Shown one piece after another: positions 1 to 12,010 of a stretch of DNA of 64,000 nt. The translations under genes were made by a program, and so were the position numbers. Numbering within the stretch: the first letter of the stretch is position 1; the number at the start of each line of letters is the position of its first letter. The DNA is from Peromyscus leucopus. Taxonomy: Eukaryota; Chordata; Mammalia; Rodentia; Cricetidae. Under the pieces are notes generated by a model, which saw nothing but the letters and a program-made list of their open reading frames with translations, was not told the DNA's origin and ran no database searches. The DNA is taken from positions 71,074,647 through 71,138,646 of the forward strand of contig NC_051069.1 of the NCBI RefSeq assembly GCF_004664715.2. Direction: 5' to 3'.

Positions 1-944
1 ATTTGAGATACAAGTTTGATATCTTCCCCATGGAAATATTGAGTGTCTGTCAACTACTCAATTTTAGCTATTCAATTGTAATATATTCCCTTTATGATAC
101 AAGTTAGGGAAATACTGCAGTGACTGAAAGATTTCACTACGCTAGTTTTTTGGTTGTTTTTTTTTTTTTAATAATGAATGTATAGAAGTTACTTCTAGAC
201 AGCTCTGTGTAGTAGTGAGGTGTGTAAAGATAAAATACAAAAATCTACTGGAAAACCATTTAAGTTGACTTTGGCGTAGAGCTGAGAATAATGGGTGGTA
301 TAGAAAACAATGAAAAACTAGGGTAGAACCTTTGAAGAGGATGCGTGACACCAGCGCAAAATGTGCTTTTTGAAGTTGGTATTGAAGAGCCTTGTGAGTT
401 TCCTAGCAGGAAAACTGAAGAGTAACCTAACATTTATTTGCCATATGTTATACATGATGCAAGGAGTATGTTTTCCTTAAGGTATCCCTTTATGTTATCT
501 GAGTAGTACGTTATTTAGACAGAAGAAATGGATAGGAGACAGAACCTTCCCTGTCTTATCCTTGCTCTTTATATATAATTATATCATCAAAGCAATAAAA
601 GCGTCCGTGGTATAAAACAGGGTTTTATTTGTTTAATGTTGCTTAGTTCTTACTCAGAATTACATAGTCTGAGATATGGCACTAGACCAGGAAGTCTGGG
701 TCTTTCTTGGAACATACATTCTTAAGGGTGAAGACAAAAAGCACCCGTGAAAGTGGTCAGGAAGTGACAGTGACAGGCTAGGGAACCGAAATAGGAAGAT
801 AGCATGAAGATTCATCTGGAGGCTTCCTTAGGTGACAGCAGTTAGAGAAGGGATGTCTGAAGAAATGACATCTAAAGAGATTTTGAATGACGGGAAACCA
901 GCATTGACAAAATTGTGAATGAGGCTTGAGAGACCAATTCACAT
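1..944. other. Unique AT-rich noncoding sequence
   Basis: No repeat family, exon-like segment or RNA gene was recognised here. Short open frames lack splice signals and recognisable protein character. The sequence runs up to the target duplication of a B1 SINE. Confidence 0.6.
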
Positions 945-1135
945 AGAATGTTCAATGCAGCCGGGCAGTGGTGATGCACACCTTTAATCCCAGTACTTGG
1001 GAGGCAGAGGCAGGCGGATCTCTGTGAGTTCGAGGCCATCCTGGTCTACTAAGTGAGTTCCAGGAAAGGCGCAAAGCTAAACACAGAAACCCTGTCTTGA
1101 GACCCCCCCCCAAAAAAAAAAGAATGTTTAATGCA
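945..1135 (+). mobile_element. B1 SINE with target-site duplication
   Basis: The body (960-1120) begins gccgggcagtgg, carries the 'cctttaatcccag' Pol III box region and ends in an A-rich tail after a C-run. It has the cricetid 'aggaaaggcgcaaagc' segment. Flanks 945-959 and 1121-1135 match at 14 of 15 bases (agaatgttcaatgca versus agaatgtttaatgca), so the insertion is fairly young. An open frame read from the minus strand here is only antisense B1. Confidence 0.95.
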
Positions 1136-2600
1136 AGGGAGGGTTCTAAAATGAGAATAGACTGAACAGACTGAAAAACTTTAAGGAACAGAAAGATAAG
1201 CAAGATCAATATGTGTTATTGTATGAGGCTCACAAAGTAGATTCTCAAGTTTTAAACATTGGAGACAGAGGGATGGCACTGATGTCGGGATTAAGTATAC
1301 GGGAAGGTGCTGATTTCTTTCAGACTTGGGAGGTTTTAGGTTCCGAGGTCAATCATGTTGAGATAATAGCCAAAATGTGGCTGAATATAAAATGTTCTCA
1401 CAGTTCACCTGTTTAATTTCTGACACTTTGCTGGTAACACTGTTATGGAGGCTGGAAATCCTTTAAGTGGTGGGTCCCATGCAGGGCAAGTTTTGAGATT
1501 TATAGATTTGCTGTTTGGTCCCCTTCGATATAAGCAAGTGTTTTTATTATCCTTCTACCTAGGATAACCTAGGTCTTCCATAACACCTTCAATTCTATGA
1601 ATGGCTTCAGTAATCTCAAACTGAGCTAAAGAGAATACTTCCTGAAGTTATTTCCTGTTAGGCATTTGTTCATGTGATGGGTAACAAAATGAGATGACAA
1701 TATCTGATTATCTCAGTACTGATGGCCACACCCTGGGATGTCAACATGCTGAGCACTCATGTAAATTTGTTCACTGTACTGCCTCTCATTAATTTTTTTC
1801 AGAAATTCTGTAGTTTACCCCATGTATCCTAAACCTAGATATCGTAAGTTCAAATCAGAAAGAAATAGTTATTTTTAAAACTTACGTTGAATAAAATGCT
1901 AATAATTATTTTGTAACAAATAACTTACTTAAATGCTGTCACCATTTAAAAACAGGGACTATAGGCAGCAAAGAAAACCAATTAGTTGAGAATGGGTTGG
2001 GATTAGAGATATAGATTTGAGAGTCTTCAGTGAAGTAATTCTTTGAAGCTGTTTGATGGAGATATTCAGGAAGGTGAAATTGGTCAAGAAAGCCACAGAT
2101 AAAACAGTACAACAATGAAGAAAGTTCCCTTTGGGGAACTAGAAGATGTTGTAGGAAAGAATCAATAAGGAAACCCCAGAGCCTGAGCACTCGAAGGCAT
2201 GAGGAATTGTGGTATCAGATTGTCTAGGTCAAAGTCTGCCCACAAATGCTCATTTTGTTTTTTATTCAGAAAAGACAGTTCAGCCAAGAGATATCATGCC
2301 ATTTGGTTACATTTACATGTATATGACATTTCTCTCTCTTTGGTACATTTAAAGATAGAATGGTGATGTACATCGCTATTCTTGGATAAAATACAGCTGA
2401 AACCTTTAATTTGTCAGCGTTTTTCAAATATGCTTCATCACATGCTAAAATATATATTCCTATAGGAAGAAAGAAACACTTGCTTATAATTGAAACACTG
2501 TTGTTAAGAGCTCCCAAATTGACTGTCCTATACCAAATGATCAGGCTTGAGATCATATAAACACAGGTGACATGGACTGAGCAGGTTGTATTTATGAATT
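1136..2600. other. Unique noncoding sequence
   Basis: I see no recognisable repeat or gene. A 67-codon plus frame at 1213-1416 and an 83-codon minus frame at 1939-2190 have no protein signature or supporting splice sites and are probably chance. Confidence 0.5.
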
Positions 2601-2604
2601 TAGG

Positions 2605-2760
2605 AATATATACATATATGTATGTGTGCATATATATGTGTATATGTATATGTAAAGAGGCCATGAATTTGAGAAGTGGGGTCATGGGAAGGATTGGAAG
2701 GTTGGAAGGAGGAAGGGAAATTTTAATTTTATATATATATATATATGTATATATATATAA
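2605..2760. repeat. TA/TG-rich simple repeats
   Basis: Degenerate (TA)n/(TG)n lies at 2605-2655 and a purer (AT)n tract at 2730-2759, separated by a G/A-rich stretch. Confidence 0.85.
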
Positions 2761-2819
2761 TTACATTATAATTAAATTTAATTATCTTATAACTTCAAAA
2801 ATTATAAAAGGTATTATTA

Positions 2820-3010
2820 AAAACAGAATTATGAGCCGGGCGGTGGTGGCGCACGCCTTTAATCCCAGCACTCGGGAGGCAGAGTCAGGCGGATCTCTGT
2901 GAGTTCGAGGCCAGCCTGGGCTACCAAGTGAGTCCCAGGAAAGGCGCAAAGCTACACATAGAAACCCTGTCTCGAAAAAAAAAAAAAAAAAAAAAAAAAC
3001 AGAATTAAGA
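2820..3010 (+). mobile_element. Young B1 SINE with target-site duplication
   Basis: The body starts at 2835 (gccgggcggtggtggcgcac) and ends with 'ccctgtctcg' and a long pure A tail. The flanks aaaacagaattatga (2820-2834) and aaaacagaattaaga (2996-3010) match at 14 of 15 bases. Low divergence and the pure tail mark a recent insertion. Confidence 0.96.
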
Positions 3011-3036
3011 AATGACTTTAAATAACATTTCTGTTT

Positions 3037-3052
3037 GACCACCAGGTGGCAT
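3037..3052 (+). promoter_or_regulatory. Possible CTCF-like motif
   Basis: The string gaccaccaggtggcat resembles the CTCF core (CCANNAGGGGGC type) with one weaker position. It sits in unique sequence just after the B1. This is a motif match by eye only; occupancy is unknown. Confidence 0.25.
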
Positions 3053-3196
3053 AAACATTACTTTTACATTATTCAATGCATGAGTTTATGTTGGATAATG
3101 ACTATTAATGCTTGGAAATCATAAATGGTAGTGGTAAATTGTGCATCCCTATGCTGAATATATTTGAATGGATGTTACTTGATTTAATCATAATAT

Positions 3197-3296
<100 letters not shown>

Positions 3297-3309
3297 CTTT
3301 CAATAAGTA

Positions 3310-4559
3310 TTCAAATTACCAACCAGGTAGAAAGCAGGCATTAAACAATAGAAACATCCTCACAAATAAACTCTTCCCTCAGAAACTTCTCCTTTCAGTA
3401 TGGAATCACTATTATATTCAAAACAGATTAAGATGGGTAGTAATGACATGTATGTAAGGCTTTTCTAAGCCTGGGGAAAACTTGGACAGTTTCACAGAGG
3501 ATTAGAGGCTAGATTTGAAGAAAAATCAGTATGTATCTGGGACCAGTATGTGCAAATTCATCGCTATGGGAAACAGTGTGACAGGTTTTGTGAACTCTGT
3601 GTGACTTATCGTTGCATGCATGAAATGAGGGTGGAGATAAATGTAAACTAAATAAAAATGTGGAGAGCAAACAGTGATAGGAATTGTGTGCTGATCTGAG
3701 GACCTTGGAGGGCTCTGCTCTATCACATGAGAGAAGCTTCTGGAATATTTTCACTAAAATGGTACTTTAGTGAAGGTAGCCTAGAGGAGACAGAACTAGA
3801 GGCTGATTGATTATGTAGGTGAAGATGTTGCATTAATTTGTTCAGGAGATGAAGGTGGCATGAGGAAGTGATTGGAGGAGGGCATACTTAGAAATGAATA
3901 TCCTGATTATTAATTTTAAGTTTCATTTCAGATATCTGGGAACTCTTTGGTTTGGGGTAAGATTATTTGTGCCAGTAGACTGAGTACAATAGATTGGGTT
4001 GCCTCATCCAATAAGGTGAATGCATGACTAGAAAAGAAAAGCTCATTCTGTTCTAGTAAGGGACATTTCCTCCTTCCTTCCGGACATTTGGGGAAATATT
4101 TCTATGACAAGGTATGTTACAGGAAGGCACACACTTTATTTTGTGGAATATTATTGAGATCTATTTTTCAAATGATAAATGGCTTTAAATTAGAATTTAA
4201 AAACAGATCAATGTAAGGCCTATGGTTCAGCAAAATGAAATAGAATATCTATATGATTCATTATGTAAGAGACACGTATAGAATTTGTAGAGAGAATCTG
4301 TAGGTAGTATTTGTTACAGCTTTTAGTTACTATCTCATTCTCTCAATTTTTGTATATGATACATATTTCACTATAGTCTTAGGTATACTAGTTTTTTATA
4401 GCAGTGGTTTATGTTTATTGAGTATGTAATGTTTATTAGAGTATAATATCAATTTGTTTATGCACACTCTATCTCTATTAAATCTACCAATTAACATGTT
4501 AGGAAGATCATATATACAAGTTGGAAAGTTGCTATTTTCAGCACAATAGTAAATTAAAA
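3310..4559. other. Unique noncoding sequence
   Basis: There is no recognised gene. Minus-strand frames near 3509-3754 overlap each other in two registers and show no domain, so I treat them as chance. Confidence 0.5.
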
Positions 4560-5130
4560 ATGGTCCTCTCTTTCAGTAGGATTTCTATTTACTCAGGCAA
4601 GTTTTTTTTTCTTTTCCTGTGCAGAAGCCTCATAATTTTATACAATCTTATGTTCATTTTTTTTTTGGTGTAATTTCTTGAGTTATTGGCATCCTTGCTT
4701 GTGCTTCTATCTTAAGGATTTTTCTTAAGATTTCCTCTAATAGTTTCAGAATTTGAGGTCTTACATTAAGGCCTTTATTGTTTGAGTTGCCTTTTATGCA
4801 GAGTGAGAGATGTGGATCTCATTTCATTCTTCTCGTGTAGAAACCCAGTTTTTCAGCAGCATTTGTCGGAAAGGCTATCTTTTCTCCAATGTATTTTTGA
4901 CATCTTTTTCTAAAGTCCCCTGGCTGTTTCTTTGAGGACTTCTATCTAGTTTCTCTGTTCTTTTTACATGTTTGACTTTGCACCACTACCGTGTAGTGTT
5001 GCTACTGTGGCTCTGTAGTATAGCTTGGGATAGGGATTATTATGTCTCTAGCATTCCTCTTTCTGCTTGGTGTACGATTGTTTGGAGTTTTTGTGCTTCC
5101 CTATTTTTTCTCTCATTCTGAGAGGAAAAT
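4560..5130 (-). mobile_element. L1 LINE fragment, antisense ORF2
   Basis: Read on the minus strand this matches the conserved late part of L1 ORF2, as in the antisense motif 'gttactgtggctctgtagtatag'-like text near 5000-5030. It is decayed and 5'-discontinuous. An LTR inserted at 5131 splits it, and the same element resumes at 5524. Part of a larger nest of antisense L1 pieces. Confidence 0.8.
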
Positions 5131-5523
5131 TGTAGCTAGAGGTTTCCTGCCTGGCCCACTGTCAGGACAAATCTCTCTCACCTGCCAGTCCCACAGCCGC
5201 TCAGACCCAACCAAGTAAACACAGAGACTTATATTGCGTACAAACTGTATGGCCGCGGCAGGCTTCTTACTAACTGTTCTTATATCTTAAATTAATCCAT
5301 TTCTATAAATCTATACCTTGCCACTTGGCTTGTGGCTTACTGGCATCTTCACATGCTGCTTATCATGGTGGCTGCTGGCAGTGTCTCCCCCCCCACCCTC
5401 CAGTTCTCTCAATTCTCCTCTCTGTTAGTCCCGCCTATATTTCCTGCCTGGCCACCGTCCAATCAGTGTTTTATTTATTACCAATCAGAGCAACAGATTT
5501 GACATACAGACCATCCCACAGCA
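5131..5523 (-). mobile_element. Solo ERV LTR, antisense, inside L1
   Basis: In sense orientation it runs TGCTGTGGGATGG to CTCTAGCTACA, giving TG...CA ends. It contains AATAAATAAA near the sense start. Flanks gaaaat (5125-5130) and gaaatt (5524-5529) match at 5 of 6 bases, the size expected for class II ERVs. No internal retroviral sequence adjoins it, so it is a solo LTR left by LTR-LTR recombination. It resembles common cricetid LTRs; family name not assigned. Confidence 0.85.
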
Positions 5524-6235
5524 GAAATTATTTAGCATTTTAATTGAAATTGCCTTAATCTATAGATTATTTTCAGTAATATGGTCATTTTCACATTATC
5601 CTGCTAGTCTATGATTGTAGGAGATCTTTCCATCTTCTAGTGTATTCTTCGATTTCTTACGTAAGTGTTTTCAAAGTATAGGTCTTCGTCCCTTGGTTAA
5701 GTTTATTCCTAGGTATTTGAATTTTTGAAGGTATAGTGAATGAACTACTTTCTTCTTCAGTTAATTTCTAGCATATAGAAAAGCTACTGGTTTTTGTGTG
5801 TTGATTGTGTGTACTGCTACTCTGCTGAACATGGTGTCAATTTTCTAGTTGGAGTCTTTACGATATTTGAAATCCTGGATCATGCCATCTGTATTATGCA
5901 TACTGTGGCTTCTTTCTTTACCATTTGTATTTCATTTTGTTTATTGCTTTCCCTTTTATTTCTTTCTCTTGTCCTATTACTCCACTAGAACTTCAAGTAC
6001 TATATTAAAAAGAAGTGGAGAGAGTGAGCACCTTCATCTTCTTCCAGATTTTAGAAGAATTGTTCTCAGTTTTCCATTCAGCATATAACGCACTATAGGA
6101 TTGTTGATAATAGCATGTGTTATTTGAATATGCTGAAACAATCTTGCATTCCTGGAATGAAAGCAGCTTAGTTGTGGTTTATGATCTTCTTAATGTTTAC
6201 TTGATTTCAGTTTGCTATAATTTTCTTTAAGAAAA
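5524..6235 (-). mobile_element. L1 ORF2 antisense, continuation
   Basis: This continues the L1 body interrupted at 5131. Antisense hallmarks include 'cctaggtatttgaatttttgaagg' type text near 5710-5730 and the segment on 'ctgctgaacatggtgtcaa' near 5822. Two plus-strand frames (5794-6088) are reverse-strand readings of LINE sequence. Confidence 0.85.
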
Positions 6236-6471
6236 TCATTATTGGTAAATAATTCATGTAGCATACAATTTGCCTATTTATACAATTCAGTGTCTTTTAA
6301 TGCAACATATTCAAAGGATAGTGCAGCCATAGCCACTTTCAATTTTAGATCATGTTCTGAAAATTTCATGAATGAATATTGTATTGTAATTGTATTTATT
6401 CCCCATTACCATCTTATCTTCCTCCATGTTTTCTGAACCCCTTGTTGTTGCAAACTATTCCCTTTTTATGT

Positions 6472-6563
<92 letters not shown>

Positions 6564-7190
6564 TCTTGTACAGGTATCCTTGGCTGCTCTATGTTTATGA
6601 TTGTAACAGCCATGGCACATCTAGAAGAGACATTATTTCATAGCACTCTTCCTCATCCTCTGGGTCTTATACTCTTTCTTCTCTTCCACACCAATCCTGG
6701 GCCTTGGAGGGATATTAGCAGATGCTGTGTTGAGAGCTGCATACTTAACACTCACTTATTCTCAATACTTTGACCATTTAAGGGTCTCTGTACTAACTGT
6801 TGCCCATTACAAAAAAACAAAACAAAACAAAACAACTCTTTAACCAAGTTTGAGAACAGCATTAGTCTCTAAGTATAAATACAAATGTTTAGAAGACAGA
6901 TTGACTTTGGGTCCATGTAGCAAAACATCAGTAGTACTCCCCCTTTCCCCAAACTGGCCTGTGGCCTCCTGGGATCGGGTTTTGGCCAAATTTATAATTC
7001 TAGGCATGGATTATCTTCCCAGGGAGCTAGTTTTGAATCTAATAAGGAGGTAGTTGGTGACCACCCAAACAGTCATGCCACTATTTCACCAGTGGATAGA
7101 TCATGGTGGTCATCTTGGTCTTGTAGCTCACAGAGGCCAGAGCTGGGTAAGACTGTTAATGATCTTTCCTGCCAGTACCCTGGATTATTT
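6236..7190 (-). mobile_element. L1 3'-end sequence, antisense, with microsatellite
   Basis: 6243-6460 resembles an older L1 3' end ('caattcagtgtcttttaatg' type). From about 6560 the text matches rodent Lx-type L1 3' UTR in reverse, including 'cattcactcttcctcatcctctggg'-type and 'agctcacagaggccagagctggg'-type stretches. A (TC)n(TG)n tract sits within. Frames at 6379-6773 are translated microsatellite and UTR. Confidence 0.75.
6475..6562 (+). repeat. Compound (TC)n(TG)n microsatellite
   Basis: Pure TC (6475-6532) is followed by pure TG (6533-6562), embedded in antisense L1 3'-end sequence. Confidence 0.98.
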
Positions 7191-7590
7191 ATCAGGAAAA
7201 CTGGTCTGTAGATTTTCTTTTTCTTTTTTTTCGTATTTTTCTTTTTTCATTTTTGTTACTGTTGTTGTATCCTTATCTACTTTAGGTATCAGAACAATAC
7301 TGACTTCATAGAATGAATTTGCACAGCGTCTTTCCTTTTTACTTTGTGGAATGGTTTGCAGAGTATTGATGTTAGTTCCTCCTGAAATGTAGGGTAGAAT
7401 TTAGCCTTGAATCTGTTCAGGTCTGGACTTTTCTTTGATGGCAGACATTTTATTACTGCCTCAGTCTTGTTACTTTTTATGAATCTGTTTAGGATGTTTA
7501 TATTTCTTTGATTTAATTTTGGTAGGTTATAAGTGTCTAGGAACTAAATCATTGCTCCTTCATTGTCCAGGGTATTTGTTTGTTTGTTTC
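7191..7590 (-). mobile_element. L1 ORF2 antisense fragment
   Basis: The antisense ORF2 reading resumes ('tatcagaacaatactgacttcatag' region near 7290 and 'gtctggacttttctttgatgg' near 7420), consistent with the same older L1 as 5524-6235 being split by later 3'-end insertions. Confidence 0.75.
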
Positions 7591-8500
7591 TTTGTTAATA
7601 TTTTTTATTTAAAATTGTTTACATACAATATATTTTGATTATGTTTTACCATCCGCAAACTCCTCTCAGATCCTTCCCACCTTCTTACCCACCCTACTTT
7701 ATGTTCTTTCTCCTCTCTTTCCCCAAAAACAACATCATAAAACCATAAAAATGAATATAAAAAAATTAAGGAAAAAAAATACTCCAAAATGGAATCAAAC
7801 TTCCACAAAAACACCATGGAGTTCTTGTGTGTTAATCAACTACTCGAGTGCCTGGGGCCTGCCCTGGACTGTGGTTGATATTCCCAGTGACACTCGTTTG
7901 AGAAAACTGATTTCCCCTTTGCCAGCATTTTATCAATTACAAATAGCTTGTTGATGAGGAATGGGATCCAGTGTCCACTTCCTTCTCACAGTGCAGGGAA
8001 TGCTTAAAGCTTGAGCCTGTGCAGACCTTGTACATGTTGCCGCAGTCTCTCTGAGTTCATCTGTGCATCCGTCCTGTAGAGTTTGCAAGATACTGATTTT
8101 TCAAAGTCATCAATCACCTCTGACTCTCACCACCTTTCCTCCTCCTCTTCCAGATAGATCCCTGAGCCTCAATGGGATTTGATGAAGACATTTAGCTCTC
8201 CGGAGTTGTTCATTGACACATTGTCAAACTGTGGGTCTCTGTGTTAATTCCCATCTGCTGCAAGAAAAATCTCTCCTGAGCAGTGAGTGAGGCCTTGGCC
8301 TATAGCTATAGAACCAAGCCATTAGGGGATATTTATTGTTATATTGCTTTGGCAAACTAATAATAGTTAGGCTTTCTCCTAGGATCATCTCTAGGACGTA
8401 TCTAGTTCTTGGCCACTTTAGCAGTATCATGTATGGGTTCCCTATGAACCAGGCATTGGGACTGTTGTAAATTCCCCCTTTCATCCAAAATTTATTAATT
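7591..8500 (-). mobile_element. L1 3' UTR, antisense, nested
   Basis: The start 'acatacaatatattttgatt' and the pyrimidine-rich 'ccttcttacccacccta' are typical of the rodent L1 3' end read in reverse. It is inserted between two ORF2 pieces. A minus frame at 8224-8484 is UTR only. Confidence 0.8.
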
Positions 8501-8640
8501 TGAGGTCCCCCCCCTCTGGTTATTTTGCTAGGGGTTTAATCAGCTTGTTTAGTTTTTCAAAGAATCAGCTCTGTATTATTCTTTTGTTTCCATTTTTATT
8601 AATTTCTTCTCTAATCTTCATAATTATTTAGTAGTTGATA
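8501..8640 (-). mobile_element. L1 ORF2 antisense fragment
   Basis: Short continuation of ORF2 in reverse: 'caaagaatcagctctgtatt' near 8560 followed by T-rich text, flanked on both sides by L1 3' UTR pieces. Confidence 0.7.
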
Positions 8641-9290
8641 AATTTTAAAAATTAAAATATCATTATATCATTTCCCATTCCTCCTCCTCCCTCCATTTCT
8701 TCCCATGTCCCCCTCTTCACTTTCTCTCAAATTTGTTTTCTATTTCTTTAATTATTATTGTTACATATATATAATAATAATTAAATGCAAAAACATATAA
8801 ATAAAACCTAAGTCTGTTTGGTGTTGCTTGTATGCCTATACCTTCAGGACTGACCACTTGATACTAGATAACCTCTAGAGGCTTTTCCCCGGGGAAAATA
8901 TCACTCTACTACCAGTTCTCAATTGGCTTTTCTTCTTGGATTGGGGCCTTGTAAGATTTTCTGCTTCCATGTTAACATACCTACCTTCCTTAGGCAGCCA
9001 TGTTGTTGAAGCATCATGGGTCTAACTTCTTTGGCATTTCTACGTGTCATAATCTAACATCAGATGTTCTGGTCCTTGGACTCTTACAAGCTGTCTGTTT
9101 CATCTACTGCAATGTTCCCCAAACCACAGGTGCAGGTGTTTCGTAGTAGATGTATCAACAGGGATGGGGCACCCTGATCTTTATAATTTTTTGCCATCTA
9201 CTACTTTTGGTTTTTATTGTTACTGTTTCTATAAGGCTTTCTGGTACTTAATTAAGTTATTTCAGATCTCCCTTATTCTTTAAGGAAAGC
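8641..9290 (-). mobile_element. L1 3' UTR, antisense, third nested copy
   Basis: Begins in AT-rich sequence and the 'cctcctcctccctccatttc' pyrimidine tract, then 'gcaggtgtttcgtagtagatgtatcaacaggg'-type text found in Lx-like L1 3' UTRs. Confidence 0.7.
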
Positions 9291-9685
9291 ATATTACTGA
9301 GAACGTTCCTGTTAGAAATACCTTAGCTATATGTAGCTCAGAAGTTCTCATAAATTATGTTTCTATTTGTATATGATTCTAGTTACTTTTAAATTTCCTC
9401 CATGATTTCTTTAGTGGCCCACTGGTTATTATAGAGTGTGTTGTTTAATTTTTGAGTATTTATGTAGTTTTGTATTTTTAAGACTTGCTTTGTGGTTTAT
9501 AATGTATGTAAAATACTAAAACAGTGACAGTTCCAGGAGCTGCTGAGAAGAATGTATATTCTGTTGGACAGGGTATGTGTGTTGTACATATCTGTGAAGT
9601 CCACCTGGTATGATGTTTTCTATTGGTTTTGAGATCTCTGAACACAGATCCCAGCATTTGTGTACGTTCTGATTGCTGCTGTGGA
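9291..9685 (-). mobile_element. L1 ORF2 antisense, cut by assembly gap
   Basis: Contains the reverse of a well conserved ORF2 stretch ('gagaagaatgtatattctgt' at about 9546-9565). The element runs directly into the run of Ns, so its 5' part is missing from this assembly. Confidence 0.8.
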
Positions 9686-10185
9686 NNNNNNNNNNNNNNN
9701 NNNNNNNNNNNNNNNNNNNNNNNNNNNNNNNNNNNNNNNNNNNNNNNNNNNNNNNNNNNNNNNNNNNNNNNNNNNNNNNNNNNNNNNNNNNNNNNNNNNN
9801 NNNNNNNNNNNNNNNNNNNNNNNNNNNNNNNNNNNNNNNNNNNNNNNNNNNNNNNNNNNNNNNNNNNNNNNNNNNNNNNNNNNNNNNNNNNNNNNNNNNN
9901 NNNNNNNNNNNNNNNNNNNNNNNNNNNNNNNNNNNNNNNNNNNNNNNNNNNNNNNNNNNNNNNNNNNNNNNNNNNNNNNNNNNNNNNNNNNNNNNNNNNN
10001 NNNNNNNNNNNNNNNNNNNNNNNNNNNNNNNNNNNNNNNNNNNNNNNNNNNNNNNNNNNNNNNNNNNNNNNNNNNNNNNNNNNNNNNNNNNNNNNNNNNN
10101 NNNNNNNNNNNNNNNNNNNNNNNNNNNNNNNNNNNNNNNNNNNNNNNNNNNNNNNNNNNNNNNNNNNNNNNNNNNNNNNNNNNNN
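9686..10185. other. Assembly gap (500 Ns)
   Basis: Exactly 500 unknown bases, a round number that suggests a placeholder, so true size is unknown. The left edge is L1 ORF2 in reverse. All open frames across it are artefacts of reading N as a codon. Confidence 0.99.
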
Positions 10186-10385
10186 GCATACACATAACAT
10201 AATTTAAAATTAGTCCTACAATCTATTTCAAGAAGTTTGTGCGTTTGTGTTGGGTTGTGTTCTAGCTGTCCTGCAGCATGAGCCACAGGTTGCATGTGAG
10301 TATGTGGGCATCGCTGTCCATCGTTCACAGGTAATATGCACAATGCTGGATCTAAGAAATCTTGCTGTTAAAATACATTACATCA

Positions 10386-10545
10386 GGGCCTAGAGAGACG
10401 ACTCAGCAGTTAGAAGTGCATACTGCCTTTGCAGAGAATCAGAGTTTAGTTCCCTCCACCCATGGGCCCACATCAGGCAGTTCACAACTCCTTGTAGCTC
10501 TGGTTTCATTAAGTGTGGCCTTCCCTTCTAACCTCTGCAGGCAAT

Positions 10546-10590
<45 letters not shown>

Positions 10591-10612
10591 ATTTTAAAAA
10601 CAAAAATCAAAC
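10386..10612 (+). mobile_element. B2 SINE with (CA)n tail
   Basis: The tRNA-derived head is degenerate ('gggcctagagagacgactca') and followed by the B2-type body ('cttctaacctctgcaggca'). It ends in a pure (CA)n tract (10547-10589) and an A-rich tail. Confidence 0.85.
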
Positions 10613-10884
10613 CTTCCAAGAAAATATAGATTACAGAAGTCTGGAAATACTGCAACAGAATGGTCGTCCTCTTAGCTAACATAGAGATGCAGCTTCTGAC
10701 TAGCCAATGCAAGGCTTACACATTTGTGGGGGATGTACTTTAATATATCCCAGGTCCCTGAGGTTCTATAATAATCTCTAGATTCTTCTCTGATGTAGAT
10801 GTTCTATTCAGTAGATAAGGTATGTACAATAGTTAAAGAGTTTACTTTGCATGATGTTAATCAGTATAACATCTAAACTAGCAC

Positions 10885-11112
10885 TTTGGGACCAGAAGGT
10901 GTTCAGCGGTAAAGAAAAGAGCTCTTTCTGTTCCAGAGGACTGAAATTGAATGCCCAGAGCCCATGTCAGATGGCTCACAACTTCAGGAACTCCATCCAG
11001 CTCCAGGGGATCTGATACTGTCTTCTGGCCTCTGCAGGCACCTATACAAATATTGTATTCATTCACATACACATGTATGCGTACACATAAATGAATTTAA
11101 TAAAAAATATTT
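10885..11112 (+). mobile_element. B2 SINE
   Basis: Body text 'tctgttccagaggactgaa', 'ccatgtcagatggctcacaa' and 'cttctggcctctgcaggca' are B2 diagnostic, with an A/T-rich tail containing aataaa near 11098. Confidence 0.9.
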
Positions 11113-11889
11113 TAAATGTTTGTTAACTATCAGTCTGACTTCAGTAGTTCTAATTTAAATCCAGTACTCAGTTCTTAAATTCTGTTTACTCTGGTTAATT
11201 AGATAAACATAACATTCATGTCTTCTAAATTTGTACACTTTTCATATCAGGATGAAAGTGGATTGAATTGTGATAGCTTTTGTAAGCATCTTGTCTTCCA
11301 TAAGTAGTAGGACTAACTTAGTCATCCTGGCGCACAGACCACATTCTTTCAGTATTTATCATAAATCACCTTGAAATCATATGACTATTTAATTTTTGCT
11401 ATTAATCTTTAATATTTTTCCTATTCTTTAGAAACATGGGGTTTTCCTGAGTAGCTTCCTCCCTTATAGAAAATGTTAATGTAAATAATTATCTCACATT
11501 GGTTTGTGCAATTAATTGTGGCAGAAACTTTTACACTAAAATATGAAAATGACTTTTTCCAAAGCAAAATAACATATTGCAGTATATGTATTTTTCTATA
11601 TTTTTATATTTTTATACGAGTACCTTTGGACATAATTGGTATGATACAATTGATTAGGGAACATTTACCTTCACTTTATTGCTCATGTTTTAGTATCTTT
11701 GAGAAATGTATCAGTTCTACTTCATAGATTCAGACTACTTGTTCTTTGAAAGCACCAGAGGCTGCGAGGCGCCTTGTTCATTCTGGTTTACTACAAGTGG
11801 GAGATAGTCTCAGCCATTCATTCTCTGGACTTTTTTTTCCTACTCTATTGTCAGTTCTGGCATGACAAATCAGAGTTTCATTTAAAAGT
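11113..11889. other. Unique AT-rich noncoding sequence
   Basis: No element or gene recognised. A 73-codon frame at 11506-11727 has no recognisable features. Confidence 0.5.
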
Positions 11890-12010
11890 AGGGTTGGAGC
11901 TGGTTGTAATTGGCTCATGCTTTTAATGTTAATACTTCAGAAGCTAAAGCAAGAGGCTCTCCATGAGTTCGAGACCAATATGGGCTACACAGTAAATTCT
12001 AGAGTTTCCA
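11890..12010 (+). mobile_element. Old, diverged B1 SINE
   Basis: Recognisable as B1 by 'ctcatgcttttaatgttaat' at the Pol III box region and 'gagttcgagaccaatatggg'. Divergence is high and no clean tail remains. Confidence 0.65.

Noticed and set aside
2782..3042. Minus-strand frame with 'ETGFLCVALRLSWDSLGSPG'
   Set aside because: Classic antisense B1 translation; also seen at 952-1209, 15892-16143 and 50010-50255.
6379..6773. 127- and 73-codon frames with LSLSLS and VCVC runs
   Set aside because: Translated (TC)n(TG)n repeat and reverse-strand L1 3' UTR.
9478..10343. Several long open frames across the gap
   Set aside because: They consist almost entirely of X residues from Ns and have no real sequence content.
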